Assembly (NCBI GenBank): GCA_020161725.1
Contig: JAIUOG010000004.1
Span: 1 to 51,849, forward strand
Length of the DNA stretch: 51,849 nucleotides
Source: Pseudomonadota bacterium
GTDB taxonomy: Bacteria; Pseudomonadota; Gammaproteobacteria; Legionellales; Legionellaceae
Reading direction: 5' to 3'
Shown: positions 39,373-48,193 of the stretch, in pieces
Position numbering within the stretch: the stretch's first letter is position 1
Layout: the number at the start of each line of letters is the position of its first letter
Notes under the pieces: model-generated
Told to the model about the DNA's origin: nothing
Databases searched by the model: none
The model's input: only the letters and a program-made list of their open reading frames with translations
Position numbers and translations under genes: made by a program

Positions 39373-41613
39373 ATGATGATTGATGCTGTGGAAAAAAAGC
39401 CCTTAACTGAATTTACAGAGAAAGCTTATCTAGACTATTCAATGTATGTCATTTTGGATAGAGCTTTACCTCATATCGCTGATGGTTTAAAGCCTGTGCA
39501 AAGACGTATTGTTTACGCGATGTCCGAATTAGGCTTAAAGTCGACTGCCAAACATAAAAAATCAGCAAGAACAGTGGGGGATGTTTTAGGTAAATTTCAC
39601 CCTCATGGTGATAGCGCTTGTTATGAAGCTATGGTATTGATGGCTCAGCCTTTCTCTTATCGCTATCCCTTTGTCGATGGTCAGGGTAACTGGGGTTCGG
39701 CAGATGATCCGAAATCTTTCGCGGCAATGCGTTATACCGAGGCAAGATTATCTTCTTATGCCGATCTTCTCTTATCTGAATTGCAACAAGGTACGGTTGA
39801 TTGGTCAGATAATTTTGATGGCACCTTAGAAGAGCCCTCTCTGCTGCCCGCTCGTTTGCCCAATGTATTATTGAATGGAGCTATGGGGATTGCAGTGGGG
39901 ATGTCTTCTGACATTTTGCCGCATAATTTAACCGAGGTTGCCAATGCTTGCATCGAATTGTTAGATAAACCTGATGCTGATTTATCTCAAATTTGTAAGC
40001 ATATTAAAGGGCCTGATTTTCCTACTGCTGCAGAAATTATTACTCCTGCTAAGGCAATAAAAGAACTTTATCAAAGTGGTAATGGTTCTATTAAAATGCG
40101 TGCTATTTTCAAGCAGGAAAAACAAGACATTGTGATTACCGCTTTACCTTTCCAGGTATCCGGTGCCAAAATCATTGAGCAAATTGCCTTACAGATGCAA
40201 CAAAAGAAATTGCCTATGATAGAGGATTTACGTGATGAATCGGATCATGAGCATCCTACGCGTTTAGTGATTGTTCCTCGTTCCAATCGTGTGGATGTTG
40301 AAGGGTTAATGTCACATCTTTTTGCCACCACTGATTTAGAGAAAAGCTATCGAGTTAATTTTAATATGATAGGTTTAGACGGCAAGCCTAAGGTCAAAGG
40401 CTTATTAACGCTATTACAAGAATGGCTAAGCTTCCGTCTATTAACTGTAAGAAGACGTCTGCAATATCGTTTAGATAAGGTTTTAGAGCGTATTCATATA
40501 TTAGAGGGCTTAATAACTGCCTATCTCAATATTGATGAAGTTATTGCAATTATCCGCGAAGAAGAAAATCCGAAATTAAGTCTTATGGCGCGCTTTAATT
40601 TAAGCGATAAGCAAGCTGAAGCCATCCTCGAAATGAAATTGCGACATTTAGCAAAGCTCGAGGAATTTAAATTAAGAGCCGAATTAGATGAGTTATCTAA
40701 AGAGCGAGATAGTTTGCAGGCGATTCTTGCTGATGAGGGTAAATTAAGAGTCTTAGTCAAAAACGAAATTATTGCTGATAGAGATAAATATGGTGATAAG
40801 CGCCTTTCTCCTCTTGTCGAACGAGAAGGCTCACAGGCTTTAAAAGAAGAAGATTTACTACCCAATGAACCTCTTACTGTTGTTCTTTCTCAGAAAGGCT
40901 GGGTGCGTGCTGCTAAAGGTTATGATTTAGATGGCTCAACACTTAGCTATAAGGCGGGAGATGAGTTTAGGGCTCAAACTAATGCAAGAACAAACCAGCA
41001 AGTATTGTTTTTTGATGGTGAGGGCAAGGTCTATAATTTACCCGGCCATGCATTGCCTTCTGCAAGAGGTCAGGGAGAACCCTTAACAGGAAAATTAAAT
41101 CCAGCTGATGGTATTGCTTTTGAAGCGCTAATAGGTGGTCAGCCAGAAGAAAATCTTTTAATTACCTCGGATGCGGGTTATGGCTTTATTGCAAAGATAG
41201 AAGAGCTTTATGTTAAAAACCGTAATGGTAAGGCTTGTCTTAAGTTGCCTACCAATGCAAAAATTTTAGCCCCTCGCCTGCTTAGAGAAATTGATAATCA
41301 ATGGATTGCGGTTGTTTCTAACGTTGGGCGTCTGCTTATTTTTAAAGCTTGTGAATTACCCCTTTTATCAAGAGGAAAGGGTAACAAATTAATAAGTATT
41401 CCCTCTTCCAAAGCACAAAGCCATGAAGAGTATGTCATTGATATACAAGGTCTTTTTGCTGAAGATTCACTCACTGTTCATGCCGGCAAACGCAATTTCA
41501 CTTTGAAAAAAGCAGATCTAGAACATTATATGGGCGAGCGCGGTAGAAGAGGAAATCGCCTGCCACGCGGTTTACAAAATGTAACTGCTTTAACGGTAAC
41601 GGTAAAGGAATAA
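39373..41613 (+). CDS. parC: DNA topoisomerase IV subunit A
   Basis: 746 residues. The N-terminal catalytic domain has [20 protein letters not shown], and the active tyrosine is in [10 protein letters not shown] (Y121). The quinolone-resistance region reads [15 protein letters not shown] with wild-type Ser81 and Glu85 (E. coli S80, E84). A shortened beta-propeller C-terminal domain follows (about 500-740), the feature separating ParC from GyrA. It decatenates daughter chromosomes. parE is not adjacent. A parS-like sequence lies right after the stop codon. Confidence 0.97.
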   Translation: MMIDAVEKKPLTEFTEKAYLDYSMYVILDRALPHIADGLKPVQRRIVYAMSELGLKSTAKHKKSARTVGDVLGKFHPHGDSACYEAMVLMAQPFSYRYPFVDGQGNWGSADDPKSFAAMRYTEARLSSYADLLLSELQQGTVDWSDNFDGTLEEPSLLPARLPNVLLNGAMGIAVGMSSDILPHNLTEVANACIELLDKPDADLSQICKHIKGPDFPTAAEIITPAKAIKELYQSGNGSIKMRAIFKQEKQDIVITALPFQVSGAKIIEQIALQMQQKKLPMIEDLRDESDHEHPTRLVIVPRSNRVDVEGLMSHLFATTDLEKSYRVNFNMIGLDGKPKVKGLLTLLQEWLSFRLLTVRRRLQYRLDKVLERIHILEGLITAYLNIDEVIAIIREEENPKLSLMARFNLSDKQAEAILEMKLRHLAKLEEFKLRAELDELSKERDSLQAILADEGKLRVLVKNEIIADRDKYGDKRLSPLVEREGSQALKEEDLLPNEPLTVVLSQKGWVRAAKGYDLDGSTLSYKAGDEFRAQTNARTNQQVLFFDGEGKVYNLPGHALPSARGQGEPLTGKLNPADGIAFEALIGGQPEENLLITSDAGYGFIAKIEELYVKNRNGKACLKLPTNAKILAPRLLREIDNQWIAVVSNVGRLLIFKACELPLLSRGKGNKLISIPSSKAQSHEEYVIDIQGLFAEDSLTVHAGKRNFTLKKADLEHYMGERGRRGNRLPRGLQNVTALTVTVKE

Positions 41614-41629
41614 GGTTTCCCGTGAAACA
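41614..41629. promoter_or_regulatory. Degenerate parS-like site 3 after parC
   Basis: GGTTTCCCGTGAAACA matches the parS consensus at 14 of 16 positions, with a central A to C change at a usually critical base. It starts at the base after the parC TAA. ParB binding is uncertain. Confidence 0.4.
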
Positions 41630-41659
41630 ATTAGATTACTAAGAGCTAATTAGTGCTAT

Positions 41660-41721
41660 GCAGCCTGGGTGCAGCGAAGCGAAACCCAGGTTTTGGCTCT
41701 TTAAGCCTGCATCCAGGCTAC
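41660..41721. repeat. Dispersed palindromic repeat (GCAGCCTGG core), copy 1
   Basis: GCAGCCTGGGTGCAGCGAAG opens the element and CATCCAGGCTAC closes it, so the ends pair as an imperfect palindrome. An inner hairpin is CCTGGGT/ACCCAGG. Related copies are at 42666-42697 and 48024-48099. It lies between parC and the convergent glycine-rich gene, where it may act as a bidirectional transcript end. Confidence 0.7.
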
Positions 41722-41757
41722 AATTATAATTATTTGTATCGTATGAATTGCCAGGGC

Positions 41758-42081
41758 TTAATCACAAACAGATTCCTGTAAGCAATCCCCATTAGGATAG
41801 CAATGCTGCACTATCTGGCAATCAGGTTCATCATCATAACCGTAATAATAAGGTGGATAATAACCTCCATTAATAATGACGTTTGAGCCACCCCAACCCC
41901 AGCCATAACCACTATAGCCCCAGCCACCATGACTCCAATGGCCATGTCCGTAACCATAACCGCCTCCGCCATGATAGACGCCACCGCCACCATGAAAACC
42001 ACCATGCGCATATAAGCTTGTGGAAAGGAATAATCCAAAGGCAATGGCCAAAGCTTTTAAACTGTTATGTTTTAAAAACAT
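41758..42081 (-). CDS. Secreted Gly/His/Tyr-rich low-complexity protein
   Basis: 107 residues. A signal peptide (about 1-25, ending SLYAHG) is followed by a tract of Gly with His, Tyr and Trp (repeats like GGGGYGYGHGHW and GYSGYGWGWGG, 27-64), then NVIINGGYYPPYYYGYDDEP and a C-terminal tail with four cysteines (CQIVQHCYPNGDCLQESVC). The histidine-glycine pattern could bind metal, and the cysteines could form two disulfides in the periplasm. Similar low-complexity exported proteins are known in Legionella and relatives without assigned roles. Function unknown. Confidence 0.75.
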   Translation of the reverse strand: MFLKHNSLKALAIAFGLFLSTSLYAHGGFHGGGGVYHGGGGYGYGHGHWSHGGWGYSGYGWGWGGSNVIINGGYYPPYYYGYDDEPDCQIVQHCYPNGDCLQESVCD

Positions 42082-42284
42082 GGTACATCCTTATTTGGCT
42101 TTATTATTAAGTATAGCGCTTAGATTAAATTAATCTTCTTTACAATGCTCTAAAATATATCTATTTATATAGCTGTATTTAAATGCCTGATTTTATTTAT
42201 TGATAAATATTCTTAGAAATTTGGCATTCTTAGAATAGAATAACTATCATTTAAAAAGCACTTATTCTGAACAGGGCGAGTTTC

Positions 42285-42647
42285 ATGAAAAAAATTGTTC
42301 TTATATCCGCAATCCTTTTGCTAGGGAGCCAGTTAACAGGCTGCTGGAGTGTGAAATCAGGCCAGAAATCAGGGATTATTGTTAAGGTGGCTAAAGAGGG
42401 TAAGCTCTGGGGAACTTATGAGGGCGAAATGATCTTAGGTGGCCTTGAAAATGCCAGTGGTGCTAGCGGTAGAGCCTTTCATTTTACCTTAGGGCAATTT
42501 AAATCAGACTTGGTGAAACAAGCTGATTTTGCCATGCAAAGTAATAAACATGTTGTGATACGTTACCATTGTGACGCTGTTACTATGCCCTGGTCAGGTG
42601 AAACCAAGTGTTTTGCTGATGAGTTAAAAATCCTTCCTGATAAATAA
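42285..42647 (+). CDS. Small lipoprotein, function unknown
   Basis: 120 residues with lipoprotein signal MKKIVLISAILLLGSQLTGC (lipobox LTGC, cysteine 20). The mature part contains SGIIVKVAKEGKLWGTYEGE and FGQF-like FTLGQFKSDLV, ending with two cysteines (YHCDAVTMPWSGETKC) that may form a disulfide. The GxIxKxxxEGxxWGTYEGE pattern resembles small bacterial lipoproteins of unknown role. It stands alone, followed by a dispersed repeat. Confidence 0.75.
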   Translation: MKKIVLISAILLLGSQLTGCWSVKSGQKSGIIVKVAKEGKLWGTYEGEMILGGLENASGASGRAFHFTLGQFKSDLVKQADFAMQSNKHVVIRYHCDAVTMPWSGETKCFADELKILPDK

Positions 42648-42665
42648 GTTTAGTTGGGGAAATAA

Positions 42666-42697
42666 GTGCAGCCTGGGCGTCGAAGGTTGAACCCAGG
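42666..42697. repeat. Dispersed palindromic repeat, copy 2 (short)
   Basis: GCAGCCTGGGCGTCGAAGGT followed by TGAACCCAGG matches the first half of the copy at 41660-41721, with the CCTGGG/CCCAGG hairpin kept. It lies between the lipoprotein gene and the convergent yqjK-like gene. Confidence 0.65.
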
Positions 42698-42755
42698 TTT
42701 CACTATGCTTTATCTAGGTGACATAAGTTCCGAACAGCTAATTGTGCCAATAAAA

Positions 42756-43001
42756 CTAGCGGCGAAGATGAGTAAGGCTTTGTAAAACTAAAAACTTCGT
42801 TAGGCCTTTTAAGCCTGTTTTTGCCTTGCCTTTTTGCCAACCCTTAAGAAAGGCCGGTAATAGAATGGAAGCCAAAATTAGCATAGAGTTTTTACCAAGA
42901 ACATTAAAATAATGCTTATGGTTCTCTAGATTTTGTCGTTCTAGCAGGATTTCTTTTTCTAATTGGTTTATCAACTGCAGTAGTTCTTTTTGTTTGTTCA
43001 T
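42756..43001 (-). CDS. YqjK-like small membrane-associated protein
   Basis: 81 residues from the ATG at 43001. An N-terminal heptad-like helix (KELLQLINQLEKEILLERQN) is followed by a hydrophobic segment (NSMLILASILLPAFLKGW) and a basic tail. It overlaps the preceding yqjE-like gene by 86 bases in another frame. Gene order (DUF883, holin-X/YqjE-like, then this) mirrors yqjD-yqjE-yqjK of E. coli, which supports the call, although similarity in so short a protein is weak. Confidence 0.6.
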   Translation of the reverse strand: MNKQKELLQLINQLEKEILLERQNLENHKHYFNVLGKNSMLILASILLPAFLKGWQKGKAKTGLKGLTKFLVLQSLTHLRR

Positions 43002-43365
43002 GGACTTCCTCAAAATTAGGCTCATGTTCAGATAAAACAGCTCTAGTTTTAGAAAAACTCATGCGTGACAAGCAGGTTGCCATTTTGCTGCCAATAAAAA
43101 CAACTAAGGAAAGATTTACTATAAACAAAATAGGCAGAACTATCAAAGGGTTATTTTTGCATAAGGGTAAAATTAAATAGCCTAAAAAAGCCATTAAAAC
43201 AAACCAGGTCGATAAAAGAAAAGTAATAAACAGTCCTAAGCAAACTAGAAGGGGTAAAAAATTTAAACCCGCAAGCTTAGCCTCCAGTTTAAATAGTTGA
43301 TAGATATTCTTAACTAGAGCGAGCCTGTTCGTTGTATATCCTTCAAGATGCCCAAAAAAATTCAT
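42916..43365 (-). CDS. YqjE-like (holin-X family) membrane protein
   Basis: 149 residues with two membrane helices (LNFLPLLVCLGLFITFLLST and LIVLPILFIVNLSLVVFIGS) between a short amphipathic N-terminus and a basic, hydrophilic tail (RTTAVDKPIRKRNPARTTKS). This is the layout of YqjE/phage-holin-superfamily-6 proteins, which are not true phage genes. It lies 6 bases after the yqjD-like gene. The C-terminal tail is encoded in the region shared with the next gene, which may explain its odd composition. Confidence 0.7.
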   Translation of the reverse strand: MNFFGHLEGYTTNRLALVKNIYQLFKLEAKLAGLNFLPLLVCLGLFITFLLSTWFVLMAFLGYLILPLCKNNPLIVLPILFIVNLSLVVFIGSKMATCLSRMSFSKTRAVLSEHEPNFEEVHEQTKRTTAVDKPIRKRNPARTTKSREP

Positions 43366-43371
43366 TGTTAT

Positions 43372-43605
43372 CTATTTTTTAAAGATAGCAGAAAGAATAA
43401 AACCAATTCCGCCAGCTATTAGTACGGAGGTAAGTGGTTTTGTTTGAATTTTTTTAGCTAGCTCATCTGTATAATTGTTAACAGTTTCTTGCGTTTCAGC
43501 GAGCTTTTCTTTGCCTTCGTTTAAAATGTCATTGGCATTTTGCTTCATTTTTGCATATTGTTTTTCAATAGCATCTTTTGTTTCTTGCTCCGTAGTCTTT
43601 CTCAT
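43372..43605 (-). CDS. DUF883 (YqjD/ElaB-type) membrane-anchored protein
   Basis: 77 residues. A long charged amphipathic helix (about 5-52, TKDAIEKQYAKMKQNANDIL) leads to a single C-terminal membrane helix with the glycine motif SVLIAGGIGFILSAIF. E. coli YqjD, ElaB and YgaM have this form; they tether ribosomes to the inner membrane in stationary phase. It is first in a three-gene minus-strand unit. A stationary-phase role would suit a bacterium with a transmissive phase, but that is inferred. Confidence 0.85.
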   Translation of the reverse strand: MRKTTEQETKDAIEKQYAKMKQNANDILNEGKEKLAETQETVNNYTDELAKKIQTKPLTSVLIAGGIGFILSAIFKK

Positions 43606-43689
43606 TTTTTCTGTCCTTAAGTATTACGTCCCTAATAGTTAACTATAGCAAAACTTGAGAAAAAAACTAATTTTGCATGGTAGATGATT

Positions 43690-43813
43690 ATTTTTCTTCT
43701 TCTTGGAAAAAGCGTTGGGTCTCTTCTTTGTTTCGTTCATTTAGTTAAGTAAAGGCTAAATTTTTACCTAGACTCCCTGCTCCAATAATATTAAAACGCA
43801 TCTTTTTGCTCAT
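43690..43813 (-). pseudogene. Remnant of a Rossmann-fold NAD(P)-binding protein
   Basis: On the minus strand the ATG at 43811-43813 opens a frame reading MSKKMRFNIIGAGSLGKNLA, a clear GxGxxG dinucleotide-binding start, then stops at TAA (43745-43747). Downstream in frame, codons for LNERNKEETQRFFQEEEK look like the far end of a protein. A large internal deletion seems to have joined the two ends. The rest of the gap 43606-43890 shows no other feature. Confidence 0.4.
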
Positions 43814-43890
43814 CAAATTTAAATACTGTATTGAATTGTACCTGGTTTTTTGCTTAATATGAAAACAGCGGGGTTGTATAAGGATTTGCG

Positions 43891-46338
43891 ATGTTTTTAC
43901 CCTACATGTCAATCAAATTTTCTCAATTAAAAGAGCGTAAATTATCTACATCCGTAAAAACTAGTCATAGTATTAAAACTTATACTTTTATTGATCAATC
44001 TGGAAAAGAGCAGCTTGGTTTTTTTAAAGCAATTGATCCGGCAACGTCTTATCCTGAATTTTTGGGCTATTATTCAGTCGCTCTAAGCATTGCTATGCGC
44101 TTAACTTTAAATGATAGAGTAGCAGAAGAGCGACTCGTTTTTGATGATAATAATCAGTTAATAGGTACTCTTTCAATTGCTATTCCAGGATTTAAGCCTT
44201 TAGCTAACTGCAGTACAGACGCACCTGACGATGAAGAAACAAACCCCTCCCTTCAGTCTATTATGGATAATAATTGGATTGAGCTTCTAGTTATTTTGCT
44301 CGCATGGCTTGAAGATGATGCGCATCCTGATAACGTGGGTGAAAAAGGGGTAATTGATAGAGATATGACCTTTTATATTATTACTAGGTTGATAAAAGCA
44401 TCCAGGGTGTCGCAAGTCGTATTTACCGAAAAAACCATTTCTAATTTTCCTAATCCCACAGGTAGTACTTACCATCCGGCGATTCCCTATTCCGTTTATT
44501 ATCTTGGTTTTTCACATCGCTATTGCCATGCGGCAAAAAGATTTAGTCAATTAGCCGCAAATCCTGATATTAAAGATAAAGAAGGAGCAACTATCCATGA
44601 GCAGATGTTTGCTGCTTTTTTTAAATTATTGCTTAGCTTCGACCCTGTTGTTTTAAGAGCAAGGTTAGAGCAGTATTTTGATAAATTACCTTATGACTTA
44701 AATTCACTACCAGAGCCAAACAGACTTGCGCTTATTAAAGAATACCCTGAATTATTTGATTCAAATTATAAGACTTTTGTCGATCATATTATGGTTGTTC
44801 TTGAACATCATTATGCACATTTATATCAAACTATAGTGAATTATGAGGGATGTGAACAAAATGATTATGGCGCATCAGTTCCTAGTTTTAATGAATTTTT
44901 GCGTAAAAAACCGTCTGCATTTAAAAAAATATGTAATGAATTAAGGGCTGAAAACAAAAAAATGGAGGAGAGTTACACTCCATCAAATATTGAGTTTATA
45001 CCTAGTGTATATAATATGCCTGATGAAGCTAGACCAAATGATGAGCGTTTAGATAAAAAATTTCAGGAAATATGGCGCGACTCTTTTTATAAAAGAATAA
45101 AAAAATTATTAGTTGAATTTGATGAGATTATTAATCGTATAGATAATCAGCCTCAAGATCTTTTTACCAAGTCAATTGCTTTTTTTTCAAAAAAGTCTAT
45201 CTATAAAGAAGATTTAATACCTTTTCAGACAAGGTTAAACATACAATTTGATAAATATTTTGCTAAGGATAGCGAAGTTAGTAATGAGGAATTTTTATTT
45301 GAATTTACCAAGGATTTAAGGGCGTTAAAAGAATTAAAAAAAACAAATGCTTTTGGTGCGCAAGAAGATGGATTTGATGCCGTAATTGTGGGTTTAGAAA
45401 AAAATTGCGAAGCCCTGGATTTTCAAAAATATAAAGCAAAGCAAGATGATGAACTTATGCGTTCAGTGGTATTTACAGTTGTTCATAATACTTTGGAGGC
45501 AGTTGAGTTTAATATCAATGCACTTTTTTCTTGGTTAGGGCAAAAAGAGAGTAGATGGTTCCAGGATAAACTCAACTCAATTGCTGAACAGTATGCGCCT
45601 TGGTGCGGGTTTTATAAACAAACGCGCAAAGAAGAGGTTACGGTCTATGCGAAATTAGAAGATGAAAAACCAGTTAGTTCCTTTGCTGAAATAATTTGTA
45701 GAGGTGGTTGTGAACCTAATTCATTCAACACGTTACTGATTAAAAATTTATTTTTATCTATGCTGTGCACAATGGATACGGATGATCCTAAAAATCAACA
45801 GCTAAAAGCGTTATTAATTGCGATTAATAACAATAAATTTGATGAAAAAACGTATTTAGAGCGGGCAAGAGTTTATGTTGCCAATAATGAAAGTTTAAAT
45901 GGAAAAAAACTGGTTAAGCAAATTAATGATATTTGTTATAAGTGGATAAATAAACTAGATAAAAAGTCATTTAAGGCAATAATAAATGAGGCTAAAACAC
46001 TTTATGCTCCTGGCTTCTTTAATAATAGAAAAAGAGGGCCAGAAATAGAGACACTGTTAACAGAAGATTATTTAAATCAAGATTTATTAGCTCACCTTTT
46101 AAAAAAAGGAGGAACTAAGACCACCTCATTTAATACGCATTTATTTAAGGCAATTTTAGAAAACATTAAATTAAGAACTTGGGAAAAAGAAGAGGAGATT
46201 ATTTCAGATGAAGAAAGGCAGCTTCTTGCTTGCATTCAAGACCCTATTCCTAATTTTATATTAGAATCACTTAAAACTTATGCAGAAGCCAGATTAAAGT
46301 TTTCAGACGCTCCCAATACTAATGCCTTTGTTAGCTAA
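43891..46338 (+). CDS. Large protein with kinase-like motifs, candidate Dot/Icm effector
   Basis: 815 residues, not firmly recognised. The first 165 residues resemble an atypical kinase core: a strand with lysine (LGFFKAID, K46), acidic residues in the following helix (YPEF, E56), a hydrophobic helix and then WLEDDAHPDNVG (H145, D147, N148) as a catalytic-loop-like HxxN, followed by VIDRDMTFY (D156, D158) in the place of the metal-binding DFG. This order occurs in phosphoinositide-kinase-like and other atypical kinases, including some Legionella effectors. Residues 200-815 are helical, charged and soluble, with no signal peptide or membrane segment. AAGGAT precedes the ATG. Kinase activity and translocation are both inferences. 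Confidence 0.65.
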   Translation: MFLPYMSIKFSQLKERKLSTSVKTSHSIKTYTFIDQSGKEQLGFFKAIDPATSYPEFLGYYSVALSIAMRLTLNDRVAEERLVFDDNNQLIGTLSIAIPGFKPLANCSTDAPDDEETNPSLQSIMDNNWIELLVILLAWLEDDAHPDNVGEKGVIDRDMTFYIITRLIKASRVSQVVFTEKTISNFPNPTGSTYHPAIPYSVYYLGFSHRYCHAAKRFSQLAANPDIKDKEGATIHEQMFAAFFKLLLSFDPVVLRARLEQYFDKLPYDLNSLPEPNRLALIKEYPELFDSNYKTFVDHIMVVLEHHYAHLYQTIVNYEGCEQNDYGASVPSFNEFLRKKPSAFKKICNELRAENKKMEESYTPSNIEFIPSVYNMPDEARPNDERLDKKFQEIWRDSFYKRIKKLLVEFDEIINRIDNQPQDLFTKSIAFFSKKSIYKEDLIPFQTRLNIQFDKYFAKDSEVSNEEFLFEFTKDLRALKELKKTNAFGAQEDGFDAVIVGLEKNCEALDFQKYKAKQDDELMRSVVFTVVHNTLEAVEFNINALFSWLGQKESRWFQDKLNSIAEQYAPWCGFYKQTRKEEVTVYAKLEDEKPVSSFAEIICRGGCEPNSFNTLLIKNLFLSMLCTMDTDDPKNQQLKALLIAINNNKFDEKTYLERARVYVANNESLNGKKLVKQINDICYKWINKLDKKSFKAIINEAKTLYAPGFFNNRKRGPEIETLLTEDYLNQDLLAHLLKKGGTKTTSFNTHLFKAILENIKLRTWEKEEEIISDEERQLLACIQDPIPNFILESLKTYAEARLKFSDAPNTNAFVS

Positions 46339-46409
46339 AACACAGCCTAAATGGCAAAAATTGATAAGACGAGTTATTATTGGCTCACAAATTTTTTATT
46401 AGAAAAACT

Positions 46410-47255
46410 ATGTCTTTTGATTATTTAAAAACTTTTCCTCAGTATTTATTGCCTAAAAAGGCTTTAACTCTTTTAGCAGGCCTTTTTGCCAATAATAAAA
46501 ATCCTAAAATTAAAAATTTCTTGATTGAAAGTTTTATTAAAAAATATAAGGTCAATATGGCTGAAGCCATACTTTTAGCAAAAGATTATGATTGTTTTAA
46601 TGATTTTTTTATCCGCCAATTAAAATCAGACGTTCGCCCCATAGCTGAAGGTGATGTTGTATCTCCTGTTGATGGTGTAGTCAGTGAAATAGGGGCTATA
46701 AATGAAAATCTTATTTTACAAGCGAAGGGGCGTTATTATTCTTTGGCACAATTATTAGCTGTTGATGAAAGCATGATTAGACCCTTTATCAACGGTCATT
46801 TTGCGACACTTTATTTATCACCAAAAGATTATCACCGTATTCATATGCCGATAGATGCAAGTTTAAAAGAAATGGTATATGTCCCAGGTAAACTCTTCTC
46901 AGTGCAGCCAACAACAGCCAGAGTAGTTCCTAATTTATTTGCTCGAAACGAACGTTTGGTTTGTTTGTTTGATACTAAATTAGGACCTATGGCTATGGTT
47001 TTAGTGGGAGCTACGATTGTGGGTGCTATTAATACCCGTTGGCAGGGTGATATTAAAAGAAGTAAGCAAAAACAATATTTTGATTTCTCAAATCTGGATT
47101 CTGCCTTTATTGCTCAAGGTGAAGAGATGGGGCATTTTAAGCTGGGCTCTACTGTGATTCTTTTATTTGGGGCTGAGGCAAAGATAGAATGGCTTGCTAA
47201 CCTTAAAAGCGGTTCGCCAATAAAATACGGTGAATTAATCGCAAAACAAATTTAA
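46410..47255 (+). CDS. psd: Phosphatidylserine decarboxylase proenzyme
   Basis: 281 residues. Conserved segments are [31 protein letters not shown] (catalytic Asp), [20 protein letters not shown] and the self-cleavage site LGST at about 245-248, where serine becomes the pyruvoyl group. The enzyme makes phosphatidylethanolamine at the inner membrane. An upstream TTG frame (46380) adds ten atypical residues, so the ATG at 46410 is preferred. It follows the kinase-like gene by about 70 bases and is convergent with pagP. Confidence 0.95.
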   Translation: MSFDYLKTFPQYLLPKKALTLLAGLFANNKNPKIKNFLIESFIKKYKVNMAEAILLAKDYDCFNDFFIRQLKSDVRPIAEGDVVSPVDGVVSEIGAINENLILQAKGRYYSLAQLLAVDESMIRPFINGHFATLYLSPKDYHRIHMPIDASLKEMVYVPGKLFSVQPTTARVVPNLFARNERLVCLFDTKLGPMAMVLVGATIVGAINTRWQGDIKRSKQKQYFDFSNLDSAFIAQGEEMGHFKLGSTVILLFGAEAKIEWLANLKSGSPIKYGELIAKQI

Positions 47256-47262
47256 TATTTAT

Positions 47263-47308
47263 GAGGTGCTTGCAGAGCTTAAATCTCACTTAAATACGCT
47301 TGCACCTC
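47263..47308. terminator. Stem between convergent psd and pagP
   Basis: GAGGTGC (47263-47269) pairs with GCACCTC (47302-47308). The loop is long (32 bases), and the T-rich TTCTATTT follows on the plus strand. It is placed where both convergent transcripts must end. Confidence 0.35.
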
Positions 47309-47314
47309 TTCTAT

Positions 47315-47872
47315 TTACAATAGATCAAAAGTCCATTTGCCTAAAATATATAATACATTGCCGGCGCCTTTAGCACCGGGAATATAGGTTGCTCCTAAGG
47401 TAACTTTTTCATAGTTTAAAGAAATCCACGGCAAAACCCCAGGAAAGGGAATATTATTTAAAATATCGGAGCGGGAAGTCACAATAAAGGTATAGCCTAG
47501 GCCTAGCCTTAAATTATCAGAGATATGAGCTATCTTTTGAAAGGCATAGCCAACGGATGGCTCAACTTTTTTATGGGAATCTAAAAATGCAAGAACATAA
47601 AGCCCATGCCAATCACCATCTTCATCATAAAACCCTTTACCAAGACCGCCACCCCAAGCTAATTCATTATATGACTTAATTTTTGCCTTAGAGTAAGTAA
47701 AACGATTATGCCATGCATAGCCACTAAAATAGGCCTCGTTATTACCTTCGGTCCATATTTGAGTGACTCTTGTGCAAATGGGTTGCAGCCATGATAGCCA
47801 GTTGCCACAATTAGATGAATCTGCAAAAGACATCGAACTAAAAAGCAACAGGCTCAAAAGGAGTTTTTTCAT
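47315..47872 (-). CDS. pagP: Lipid A palmitoyltransferase PagP (Rcp-like)
   Basis: 185 residues with a signal peptide (1-17, cut after SFA). The PagP core has YAWHNR (catalytic His55), ELAWGGGLGKGFYDEDGDWH and FLDSH with Asp98 and Ser99, followed by beta strands of the eight-stranded barrel. The enzyme moves palmitate from phospholipid to lipid A in the outer membrane. The Legionella homolog Rcp is linked to resistance to cationic peptides and intracellular growth. A cysteine pair (C22, C33) near the mature N-terminus is unusual and may form a disulfide. Confidence 0.92.
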   Translation of the reverse strand: MKKLLLSLLLFSSMSFADSSNCGNWLSWLQPICTRVTQIWTEGNNEAYFSGYAWHNRFTYSKAKIKSYNELAWGGGLGKGFYDEDGDWHGLYVLAFLDSHKKVEPSVGYAFQKIAHISDNLRLGLGYTFIVTSRSDILNNIPFPGVLPWISLNYEKVTLGATYIPGAKGAGNVLYILGKWTFDLL

Positions 47873-48023
47873 CTATCTTATTCTCAACGTATTCCAACTT
47901 TGGCAGGATATCTTATTTTGTACTTCAAATACTGAATTCTGCTAGCAAACTCTTATATGTCGGTAATTTTAATTTATACCCATTTTTCCAAAATGCTAGG
48001 TTTTGGAAAAAACCATTTAAAAT

Positions 48024-48132
48024 GTAGCCTGGATGAAGCATTGCTAAATCCGGGTTTCTTCTCCTGGATTATGGCTCTTCGAACCACCATCCAGGCTACA
48101 TTTAATACTCGCTTTTTGAAGTTGTTTGGGTA
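48024..48132. repeat. Dispersed palindromic repeat, full-length copy with 3' module
   Basis: GTAGCCTGGATGAAGC at 48024 pairs with CATCCAGGCTAC at 48088-48099. The 3' module TTTAATACTCGCTTTTTGAA (48100-48119) and GTTTGGGTAT follow. This copy joins the two pieces seen separately elsewhere (41660-41721 and 9628-9672), so they belong to one element. It fills much of the 320-base gap between pagP and the permease. The rest holds only a small hairpin (TTTCCAAAA/TTTTGGAAA, about 47987-48011). Confidence 0.7.
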
Positions 48133-48193
48133 TGTACCGGGCTAGCGGTATATTTTTTGCATTTATATTTAAGAGCAAAAGGAGCATATTATC

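Noticed and set aside
41883-42110. His-rich plus-strand frame
   Set aside because: It is the antisense shadow of the glycine-rich secreted protein gene, whose signal peptide and composition are more coherent.
42916-43365. Phage holin signalling a prophage
   Set aside because: The holin-X-like protein belongs to a yqjD-yqjE-yqjK-type chromosomal locus and no other phage genes are present.
47957-48145. 62-residue frame upstream of the permease
   Set aside because: Most of it is the dispersed repeat; the shared TRFLK-like residues come from the same repeat at 9628-9672.
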